This document shows positions 16,975-24,045 of a stretch of DNA of 64,000 nucleotides, one piece after another. The notes beneath the pieces were generated by a model. That model saw nothing but the letters and a program-made list of their open reading frames with translations. It had not been told where the DNA came from and searched no databases. How positions within the stretch are numbered: the first letter of the stretch is position 1; every line of letters starts with the position of its first letter. This DNA comes from JARLGU01 sp036504535 (GTDB lineage: Bacteria > Armatimonadota > Armatimonadia > Armatimonadales > Capsulimonadaceae): positions 1 through 64,000 of the forward strand of contig DASXUY010000036.1 in assembly GCA_036504535.1 (NCBI GenBank), written 5' to 3'. Made by a program: the position numbers and the translations under genes.

Positions 16975-16996
16975 CACCCAGCGCCCCGGCTGTCAA
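16968..16996 (-). promoter_or_regulatory. sigma-70 promoter of the regulator-prepilin 2 operon
   Basis: Minus strand: TTGACA (16991-16996), a 17-bp spacer, TACAAT (16968-16973). This is nearly consensus and has the same geometry as the promoters at 2496, 49639 and 63704. Confidence 0.75.
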
Positions 16997-17131
16997 TAAC
17001 CTTTTTTTGAGGAACTTTAAGGAAGACAACTTGCCTGGTAGCGGGGCAGGGCTTTGACGGCGCGAGTTGAACGTTGACGCCATAAAGTCTTGAACTAGCG
17101 CGGAGATTTCTCGCTCGCGGCATCCCGCGAT

Positions 17132-17800
17132 TTACTTCGAAGGATGCGCCAAGAATGTCCGGTTGATCATTGGGTGATTTGTATCGGTCGGTCCAAAATC
17201 GCTGTCTGGATGCCACGCAAGCACATCCAAAGACGACTCAGCCGTAAAGAACGAGTGCAGGCAGCCAGTAGGGATGCGCCACGCCATCCCCGCAGACAGC
17301 GCTTGACGGCCCCCAGGCGTCCGGCATTCGCCAGAGCCGCGGACGATCACACCAATCCGGTCCGACGGATGCGTGTGTGCGGACTGGTCCGTATGCGGCG
17401 GCATATGGAGATAGTTGAGGCAAGGATCGCCTAGAACTGGCGGTGCGACAAGCAGCGTATCGGAGCAGCCATCGATATACGTCAGTCTGCCCGTGGACTC
17501 GATAGGCCCGCTCACCTGAAACAGGCCGGTGTAACCAAGCCGGGAGATAACCAGTCCACGCGAGCCATCGCCCTCAACCGCACACGCTCCAGGTGCAGCG
17601 AAAAACATCCCAGCCTCGAGCGGGTATCGCCTGCCACCGGCGACCAACGTCGCTAGGCCATCAATCAACATCCCGTAGTGGGTAGCGTTTTCAGGTAGCT
17701 GAAGCAGTCCATCGCTCCAGCCCCAGACTTCTGTCGGAAACTCGGTATTCGACAGGTCCAACAACTTTCCCGAGTGTATGTCGATCACTTCGAACTTCAT
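17132..17800 (-). CDS. cupin-domain protein at the end of the amide-ligase operon
   Basis: 222 residues with two cupin-like halves. The second carries a metal-binding pattern: HMPPHTDQSAHTHPSDRIG gives the HxxxxxxHxH-type histidines, and PTGCLHSF gives a later His (around residues 135-200). The first half lacks the histidines. The likely role is a metal-dependent small-molecule enzyme, or a sugar/amino-acid sensor like the AraC N-domain. The start MKFEV at 17798-17800 overlaps the stop of the preceding ligase gene as ATGA, so it is translationally coupled and is the last gene of the 23.9-17.1 kb operon. The specific reaction is unknown. Confidence 0.75.
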   Translation of the reverse strand: MKFEVIDIHSGKLLDLSNTEFPTEVWGWSDGLLQLPENATHYGMLIDGLATLVAGGRRYPLEAGMFFAAPGACAVEGDGSRGLVISRLGYTGLFQVSGPIESTGRLTYIDGCSDTLLVAPPVLGDPCLNYLHMPPHTDQSAHTHPSDRIGVIVRGSGECRTPGGRQALSAGMAWRIPTGCLHSFFTAESSLDVLAWHPDSDFGPTDTNHPMINRTFLAHPSK

Positions 17801-19485
17801 CGTGTGTCCTCCTGCGCTCGCAGCCATATCTCGAGCGCTAACAGCAGCCACAGCTTCACTCCGTGACGCGGCCAGACACCACCGCGATAGTTGATCCATG
17901 ATTTCACGGTACGACGGTCAAAATACGCCGACGTTCGAGCCTGCTTGCCGAGAAGCATATCGGCCGCATAACCCCTCAGCTCGTTTCGAAACCAGTACTG
18001 AACCGGCACCAGCATCCCGCTTTTGGGCCGGTGAATGATGCTCGCGGGCAACAAATCAACGGACGCGGCCTTGAGTACAGCTTTTTCGGTAGCTGCGGCC
18101 AGCTTGTGCCTGGGCGCAATTCCAAAGCTTGCTTCGACGACCCGTCTGTCGAATAACGGCGATCGCCCAATCAACCCGTTAGCGGACGTCAAGTTGTTTA
18201 CCTTTGTCAGGATATGGCTGGCACCCTTGAAAAATGTATTGACATGCATCAACTGGTTCAACCCATCGCTCATCAGTTCACCGCTAAAATACGGCTCGAA
18301 CAGCGTTTCCTGAGGCTCTGCCGTTAGCAGGTGGCGCTTGACCTCAGGGAGCAGAAGGGAATCGAGATCGTCGAAGCACTTCTGAAACGAGCGCATATAG
18401 GCACTCGAAAAGCTTTCATGCTCGCCATAGAGTCTGTGGAGCAGCATGGGCGAGTTCTTAGGACCCCCGAAACACGGGTCTCCACCTTCGCCATTAAGCA
18501 CCACCTTCACATGCTGAGCGGCCAATTCGCCCACCAGCGAGTTCGGTGTCGTTAGCGGGTCGCCAATCGGATCATCAAGAGCAGCATGCGTATCGTGCAA
18601 TCGCCGCATGATGGTTTTGGCTGGCAACTCCAGTACGTGATGGATCGTTCCGCAGTGCTGTGCGACGAGGTCCGAAAACTCCAATTCGCTGCGATGCTGC
18701 TTGCCGAAGTGGATAGAAAATGTGTGCACCGGCCCAGAATGGAGCTTTGCGGCGAGCGCAGTAACCAGACTGCTGTCCAACCCGCCCGATAAGAACACGC
18801 CCACCGGCTCACCGGAGGCAGGGAGCCGGTCACGGACAGCTTCATCGATTGTGCCGCGTAGCCGTGCTGCGCTGATTTCCAGTGGCTCGTCGTCATCCCA
18901 GGCCGACTCTTCAAGCCGCCAAAACAGTTGCCGCTTGCCGCCGGGAAAGGTGATTGATTCGCCCGGATCGAGTTCCGATATCCCCTCCCACGACGTCTCG
19001 GAACCCGGCACAAAAGCGCAGGTGAGATACCGACGCAATGCTGTGAGCGAAAGCTGTCCAGACAAGTTTGGAATGGCATGCAGCGTCCGGAGGCGGCTCG
19101 CAAACCACGTCGAGGGGCCCTGGGAGGCAAAGTACATCGTTCGTGCACCGACGCCGTCGCGCATCAATGTGACCGTGTCGTGGTCACGGTCGTGAACCGC
19201 TACCGCGAACATCCCCAGCGCCATCCGGCCAGCCGCAATCCCGTAGCGCTGGTACAACTCGGCCAGCAATGCCAGATGGGGCAGCGCTGGCAAGCCCAGT
19301 GACTGCGCGAGCGTAGACGCATTGTCGAGGAGTGCTTCGCCAGCAATAGAATAGCGCCCAGACGCGTCTGTCGCGACCTCAGAACCGGCGAATGCCGTCG
19401 CGTGGCATCGCCAGACACCGGTGCCTTGAAATGGAAGACTATCCGCCGATTCACCACCGATTGATCCAAGGAAAGCGTTGCTCAT
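17797..19485 (-). CDS. asparagine-synthetase-like amide ligase B (no glutaminase Cys)
   Basis: 562 residues. The N-terminal ~200 residues are a degenerate class II glutamine-amidotransferase fold (LGMFAVAVHDRDHDTVTLMRD, then GVGARTMYF). They start MSNAFLG rather than with the catalytic Cys2, so ammonia release from glutamine is not expected. The ATP pyrophosphatase (PP-loop) domain follows, with SGGLDSS at 233-239 and the NGEGGDPCFGG loop near 340. Homologues without the Cys activate carboxylates as AMP esters for amide formation, as in lasso-peptide cyclases and beta-lactam synthetases. The start overlaps the preceding gene by 4 nt (ATGA), and the stop overlaps the cupin start likewise. The substrate is unknown. 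A partner copy lies at 20594. Confidence 0.88.
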   Translation of the reverse strand: MSNAFLGSIGGESADSLPFQGTGVWRCHATAFAGSEVATDASGRYSIAGEALLDNASTLAQSLGLPALPHLALLAELYQRYGIAAGRMALGMFAVAVHDRDHDTVTLMRDGVGARTMYFASQGPSTWFASRLRTLHAIPNLSGQLSLTALRRYLTCAFVPGSETSWEGISELDPGESITFPGGKRQLFWRLEESAWDDDEPLEISAARLRGTIDEAVRDRLPASGEPVGVFLSGGLDSSLVTALAAKLHSGPVHTFSIHFGKQHRSELEFSDLVAQHCGTIHHVLELPAKTIMRRLHDTHAALDDPIGDPLTTPNSLVGELAAQHVKVVLNGEGGDPCFGGPKNSPMLLHRLYGEHESFSSAYMRSFQKCFDDLDSLLLPEVKRHLLTAEPQETLFEPYFSGELMSDGLNQLMHVNTFFKGASHILTKVNNLTSANGLIGRSPLFDRRVVEASFGIAPRHKLAAATEKAVLKAASVDLLPASIIHRPKSGMLVPVQYWFRNELRGYAADMLLGKQARTSAYFDRRTVKSWINYRGGVWPRHGVKLWLLLALEIWLRAQEDTR

Positions 19486-20597
19486 CCGAAGCTGTCCGGT
19501 GCGCCAAGGTCAGAAGACGATGTGTCACCCCAATAATCGCCGCCGGAATTAGAGCCGACGTAGACAACTCCATCATCTGAACTCCCGGCGCTGTCTCTCA
19601 AGCGAGCCGCATTCATGCCTTTGTAAATCGATTTCAAAAGGCGCGCCGAGCGCATATTGAAGATTTCACATTTGTAGCCCGTTTCAAGCCACTTTACCTC
19701 GTCGGGCTCCAACGCGGCCAGCGTAGGTGGGACGCCAGTACGTTCCGGAACTGACGAGAACATCTTCCCCTTGATAGCGTGCTTGGGTCTCAATCCAAGG
19801 TCGATAATGCGCATATCAGGACAGTCCGCGAACCAATCGCTTGTGCGCATCATGTGGGGCAGCATGCAGCCTTTGATACTTGCGGCGTGGACCGTGAACA
19901 CATTCAGCGTAGGGTTCTTGCGCAGCATCGTCATAATCGTCGTGCGATTGTGCGCTGGATACCCATCATAGCTCAAGATAGCGCAGTTGTTTTCAAAGTG
20001 GAAGTTGTTCGCGACCAGTACACGGGCCAACTCCTGGTCATCGGTGACGATCGCACGGTCAAAGCTGTAATTGAGCAGGTCCGCTGAGGCAGGACTGGTC
20101 GCCCCAGTTCTGGGCTTCGGCTCATCGAGCATGCCCGCTATCTTGCCATGAGTATGAACCCACGTCGCAACGTACAGGTCGTGGAATGCCTCGAAGCTGA
20201 TGCGCACAAGTCGTTGGGGCGACGCACTTGTCAGAGCGCCACGGACGCCGCATCCGATGGCGCCTAGTGTGGCAAGCGCGGCGAACGCGGGGCTTCCCAC
20301 GGCTGCGAGCACGATGGCCGTCGGGACGCACACTCCCGCCAGCACGAACATTGTGACGCGCATATTGACTTGCGGGACCTTGCGCCGGTGGAATTCAAAC
20401 CAGAGTTGACGCTCAGAGAACTGCAGGGTTCCGCCGCTCGAAACCGCAGAGATCATAGATTGAAATCCCGGATCACCGATTTTTGCTGAGTCGGTTCGCG
20501 GCTCGAACGCAAACGGGTGACGGCAGTATCGGCAAATTCCGCCTGCCGATGCCCGTTCGCGGTATTTCGAGTCATTTCCACAATGGATGCACCTCAA
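19482..20597 (-). CDS. zinc-ribbon, two-helix membrane protein of unknown function
   Basis: 371 residues, family not recognised. The first ~30 residues have CxxC...CxxC (CIHCGND and CRYCRH), a zinc ribbon. Two adjacent hydrophobic helices lie at ~80-125. A soluble alpha/beta domain at ~140-335 includes AIVTDDQELARVLVANNFHF and AILSYDGYP. The last ~30 residues are Gly/Ser/Asp-rich (SNSGGDYWGDTSSSDLG). It begins with TTG (20595-20597), which overlaps the upstream ligase stop as TTGA and has AAAGG eight nt upstream. Placed between the two amide ligases with 4-nt overlaps on both sides, it must be made in step with them. It could be a scaffold, a membrane anchor or even the substrate. Function cannot be assigned. 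Confidence 0.7.
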   Translation of the reverse strand: MRCIHCGNDSKYRERASAGGICRYCRHPFAFEPRTDSAKIGDPGFQSMISAVSSGGTLQFSERQLWFEFHRRKVPQVNMRVTMFVLAGVCVPTAIVLAAVGSPAFAALATLGAIGCGVRGALTSASPQRLVRISFEAFHDLYVATWVHTHGKIAGMLDEPKPRTGATSPASADLLNYSFDRAIVTDDQELARVLVANNFHFENNCAILSYDGYPAHNRTTIMTMLRKNPTLNVFTVHAASIKGCMLPHMMRTSDWFADCPDMRIIDLGLRPKHAIKGKMFSSVPERTGVPPTLAALEPDEVKWLETGYKCEIFNMRSARLLKSIYKGMNAARLRDSAGSSDDGVVYVGSNSGGDYWGDTSSSDLGAPDSFG

Positions 20598-22252
20598 GTC
20601 GGTTGCCTTTCAGTCGGCCACGCGACTGGCCGCCCACATGTCCTTAGCCATTCATCAAGCATCAAAAGCGTCCAAAGCTTTTCACCCATTCGACGTTGCC
20701 GATACTCGCCGTCGGCAATCGAGCCCTTGCGAAGTTCATGCAGCAACTCCGGGCGAAACCAGCCATGCGTACGAACGGCCTTGGGCGAGAATCGGCGGCC
20801 AATGTCGCGTCGGAATTCTCCTTCGCACCACTCTGTTGCCGGAACTCCCATGCCGCGCTTTTCGCGCCACACCACGTCGCTCGGCAAGTAGGTCTCAGCT
20901 ACCCGCTTCAAAAGGTACTTTTCGCAATTTGATTTGAGCAGGTAGTCGGGCGGAAGAGTGAACGACCATTCCGCCAGTTCTTTATCAAGAAACGGCGCTT
21001 CTACCTCAAGCCCGTGTGACGATGCAATTTGCGAGAATCGTGGCGCTATGTTGAGCGCGCCTTTCAGCCGCAAGTTCGCCGCACGCAATCGATGGAGGAG
21101 GCAATAATCCGCGTCTTGGTTCAGCGCATCGTGCACCCAAGCCCGCTCGTCGCAGCCTGAAATACTCGCCAATGCTTCCGGTGAGTAAAGCGCGTGGCCA
21201 TGATCCAGAAACCGGTGAAACGTCTTCAAATATTCCGCGTCACGGTCGTAACCGTCGACGCCGTACAACTCGGCGGCCAGCATCGGCTTGTTCGCCCAGC
21301 CGCCAAACAGCTGGTCGCCACCCTCGCCGTTGAACACAACGCTAACGTCGCGCGATGCAGCTGCACCAAGCAATCGCAACGGAACTGTTACGGCATCGCC
21401 AAACGGCTGATGCAGGGCCGATGCCGTAGTTGGCAGTTCGCGACGTATATCCTTTTTGGTTGCACGCACGACGGTGACCGAAAGCCCTAAATGCTGAGCG
21501 ACCGCATGAGCAAAGGCAACTTCCTCATTGAATGGCGCTCCAAAATCGAGCGTATACAGTCGCGGCCGCACTCCCGCCTCGCATAGCATAGCAGCGATGA
21601 GGCTACTATCAAGCCCACCTGACAGATATACGCCAACGTCGTCGCGACCGCTTACTCGACGCGCTATCGACTCCGACAAAATCGACCGCAAGCGTTTGAC
21701 AGCCGCGTCTTCCGTCTCAGCGCGCACCTTGATGCCACTCCATCCGCCATGCCTTGTTACAGTTGCAGCACCGGGTGCTATCTGGACATCGCTGCCCGGT
21801 TCCAGAACCGAAATCCCGCACACAAGCGTGTTTGGTGGCACTGTATGCGAACAGCTGAGGTAGGAGTGCAGACCAAGGGCGTCCATACGCCAGGATGGTC
21901 GAAGGCGCATCAGGAGGCGCAGATCCGACGCATACCAGTCGGCTCCGTGTTGGCGGGTGTGATAAATGGGATGCAGGCCGAAGACATCGCTTGACAACGT
22001 CGCGGTTCCTGCTTCGACGTTCACCTCAACGGAATTCGAGCCGTCGCTTCGAGGGATCGAAACCATAGTCGCCTGTGCATTGACGCCTGTCGCCTCGATT
22101 GCGTCGCCAGTTACTGCCAGGCTCACATCCGCACCGCGCCAGAATGCGTTCGTCTCGCCGACAACGCTTTCAAGTGTTGCGCCTGCGTCCGTACCGGCTC
22201 GTAAGATCCATCCGGAACCGGTCGAGGCACTAGTCGATTTTGATCGTATCAA
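20594..22252 (-). CDS. asparagine-synthetase-like amide ligase A (no glutaminase Cys)
   Basis: 552 residues. It has a degenerate N-terminal amidotransferase-like domain (SSDVFGLHPIYHT near 88-99) with no Cys at position 2. The PP-loop synthetase domain carries SGGLDSS at 211-217, NGEGGDQLFGG near 310, and a helical end with FLDKELAEWSFTLP and KRGMGVP. Cys-less members activate carboxylic acids for intramolecular or intermolecular amide bonds. The start is TTG at 22250-22252, with GAGG six nt upstream, and lies within the last 23 nt of the preceding gene. It is a diverged paralogue of the ligase at 17797, so the pathway may form two different amide bonds or use a heterodimer. Confidence 0.88.
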   Translation of the reverse strand: MIRSKSTSASTGSGWILRAGTDAGATLESVVGETNAFWRGADVSLAVTGDAIEATGVNAQATMVSIPRSDGSNSVEVNVEAGTATLSSDVFGLHPIYHTRQHGADWYASDLRLLMRLRPSWRMDALGLHSYLSCSHTVPPNTLVCGISVLEPGSDVQIAPGAATVTRHGGWSGIKVRAETEDAAVKRLRSILSESIARRVSGRDDVGVYLSGGLDSSLIAAMLCEAGVRPRLYTLDFGAPFNEEVAFAHAVAQHLGLSVTVVRATKKDIRRELPTTASALHQPFGDAVTVPLRLLGAAASRDVSVVFNGEGGDQLFGGWANKPMLAAELYGVDGYDRDAEYLKTFHRFLDHGHALYSPEALASISGCDERAWVHDALNQDADYCLLHRLRAANLRLKGALNIAPRFSQIASSHGLEVEAPFLDKELAEWSFTLPPDYLLKSNCEKYLLKRVAETYLPSDVVWREKRGMGVPATEWCEGEFRRDIGRRFSPKAVRTHGWFRPELLHELRKGSIADGEYRQRRMGEKLWTLLMLDEWLRTCGRPVAWPTERQPT

Positions 22253-23060
22253 TGGCTACCTCGCCACGCGAATCCGAAGGATTGACCGTGTCGCCTAACT
22301 TCACCGATAGCTTTGCCGCTTTGTCGAGAGGCTTGAATCTTTCCGTGTGCCACACGCCTCCGGAGCGCTGCTGGTAATCCAGCCCAGTTGAGTCAAGCGG
22401 AACGCGCAGTTCGCTGCCCCATTGCGCTGGAACGGCCAGCACATCGGTCTTCCATCGTTCGTTACCGTTCTCGAACGCAAACCGAATGTGCGATAGTCCA
22501 TTCCCCTTGACCGTCGCGCGCAGTTCGCGATAGCGCGATATGTCCGATGGGAGTGATCGAGTGTCCAGGTTCACAAAGTAACCGCTGCTCTTGGTAGTTG
22601 GCGAAAACTGGGTGACGTTGACCACCGCAACCGTGCCGCGCGATTCCTCACGGCGCGTTGTCAGGGTCGCTTGCGAGCCCGGGCTGAGGTTCGGCGTCCA
22701 TTTATCAACGCTGCCGCCGACCGACCAAACAATTGGAGCTGGAGGATTGGTGTTGGGTGAAACGGCAACCTTGACACCACCTGCGATCGCAGCGCCAACC
22801 ACTGCGCAGGCAGCAATCGCGGCCGCTGTCCGCTTGCGTCGCTGAGCGATGGCTTTGTCGATTCGCTCTTGCTGCGCGATAACCGCCGCGCGCTCCATAT
22901 ATGCGAGCGGGATATCCATCTCCATCGCCGCAGCAACTGTCGAGTCCCGCACGCTATCTCGCTCGGATTCCCGCGAGTAGAGCTCAGATGCGATCCGAAC
23001 AACATCGGGTAGATCTTCAGCTGCAACATGTTTCAGTGCGCTTTGCGGGTCGTCAGCCAT
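22230..23060 (-). CDS. single-pass membrane protein with extracytoplasmic beta-sandwich
   Basis: 276 residues. The N-terminal ~75 residues are a charged helical cytosolic segment (DLPDVVRIASELYSRESERD). A membrane helix follows at ~83-100 (IAACAVVGAAIAGGVKVAV). A C-terminal domain at ~115-276 then resembles CIA30/CBM11-type galactose-binding beta-sandwiches (LPSDISRYRELRATVKGNG, then WHTERFKPL). It may hold a glycan or partner at the outer face. It is the second gene of the operon, 37 nt after the AraC stop, and overlaps the next gene by 23 nt. The fold is judged by eye. Confidence 0.65.
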   Translation of the reverse strand: MADDPQSALKHVAAEDLPDVVRIASELYSRESERDSVRDSTVAAAMEMDIPLAYMERAAVIAQQERIDKAIAQRRKRTAAAIAACAVVGAAIAGGVKVAVSPNTNPPAPIVWSVGGSVDKWTPNLSPGSQATLTTRREESRGTVAVVNVTQFSPTTKSSGYFVNLDTRSLPSDISRYRELRATVKGNGLSHIRFAFENGNERWKTDVLAVPAQWGSELRVPLDSTGLDYQQRSGGVWHTERFKPLDKAAKLSVKLGDTVNPSDSRGEVAIDTIKID

Positions 23061-23097
23061 TATTGCCGTTATCCTTGGACGCAGTTCGTTATGTCGA

Positions 23098-23907
23098 TTA
23101 TACCTTGCTGGAGCTTTGCGGAGTCGAGAAGCGGTTTGGTCTCAGCTTCCCAGGACTGTCGCCGGTAGCCGCCTTGATTGAGCGTGAAAGGTGGCTCGCT
23201 GAGTCGTAGCCACATCGCTCGGCGATTGCTTCCAAGGTGAGCGTCGAGTTGTGAACGAACGCCATTGCATTCGCAAGACGCGCATCACGTAGGTACGCCT
23301 GCGGACTCGTCTGCCGAAGCGCCGCAAAATGCGCCCGTAACGACGATGTCGAGCACCCGACTTCCTTTGCCACATCTGCGATGCGCAGCGCATCATGGCA
23401 GCGTTCGTGGATAAGGGCTTCGGCCCGCGCAACAATGGCTTCTGCCGGCGTCGCTGCCTCGGTCAGTGCGGCGCGCTCAAGCATCACGGCCAATTGCGCG
23501 GCCAGCAACGTCAGCATGTGCTCGCGATGCGGACGCGTCCCACTCAATTCGCGGACGATGGACGCGAACAGCGCACTGAACCCAAGGGCTGGCTCGTCGC
23601 GGATGGCGGTTGGCCATGCTACGTCGGCAGGAGCGCGTAGCGAAACGAAGAAGTTGCTGTACGCCGTAGATGCTGTTTCGGAATGCAGGGTTCCCGGAGG
23701 CGTGACTAGAAGCAGCCCAGGCACTCCGGCATATTCTGCATCCCCAACAGTACAGCGAATATGCCCACTTCGGTAATAGACAAGCTCCCAGACCGAGTGC
23801 TTGTGTCGCGGAAAGTCGTTGCCACGAGCAGCCGCATAGGCTCCACCGCCACAGAATTCGATGACCTGCGATGGCGATCCGTGCATTGGTTGGTTTGCAA
23901 GCTGCAT
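23098..23907 (-). CDS. AraC-family transcriptional regulator heading the amide-ligase operon
   Basis: 269 residues. The N-terminal cupin sensor lies at ~20-110 (HKHSVWELVYYRSGHI, then VTPPGTLH). Two helix-turn-helix motifs of the AraC/XylS type lie at ~175-260 (DALRIADVAKEVGCSTSSL, then LTLEAIAERCGYDSASHLS). It probably senses a small ligand and activates its own operon. A perfect TATAAT lies 5 nt before the ATG, so the message may be leaderless. The gene is divergent to the CPA2 antiporter. Confidence 0.9.
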   Translation of the reverse strand: MQLANQPMHGSPSQVIEFCGGGAYAAARGNDFPRHKHSVWELVYYRSGHIRCTVGDAEYAGVPGLLLVTPPGTLHSETASTAYSNFFVSLRAPADVAWPTAIRDEPALGFSALFASIVRELSGTRPHREHMLTLLAAQLAVMLERAALTEAATPAEAIVARAEALIHERCHDALRIADVAKEVGCSTSSLRAHFAALRQTSPQAYLRDARLANAMAFVHNSTLTLEAIAERCGYDSASHLSRSIKAATGDSPGKLRPNRFSTPQSSSKV

Positions 23908-23912
23908 GGTCC

Positions 23913-23918
23913 ATTATA
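23913..23918 (-). promoter_or_regulatory. -10 box abutting the AraC start (leaderless candidate)
   Basis: TATAAT on the minus strand, with only GGACC between it and ATG at 23905-23907. Transcription would start on or next to the A of ATG. No consensus -35 is visible, as expected for an activated promoter. Confidence 0.45.
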
Positions 23919-24045
23919 GCGAAACGTCACATGGGATTTTGGCAAGTAGATTACGAATACTGCAAATTTGCGTTTGCTGCATAACGACTCCACCCGTGCC
24001 CTATTACTGGCGTACGCAATTGTGTCGATTTCTGGATAAGGTACC

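Noticed and set aside
17797..22252. True asparagine synthase pair
   Set aside because: Both lack the N-terminal Cys needed for glutamine hydrolysis and sit in an operon with membrane proteins and no amino-acid genes; amide ligase is the safer call.
17132..23907. Standard lasso-peptide cluster
   Set aside because: No small precursor gene, no RRE and no transglutaminase-like leader peptidase were found.
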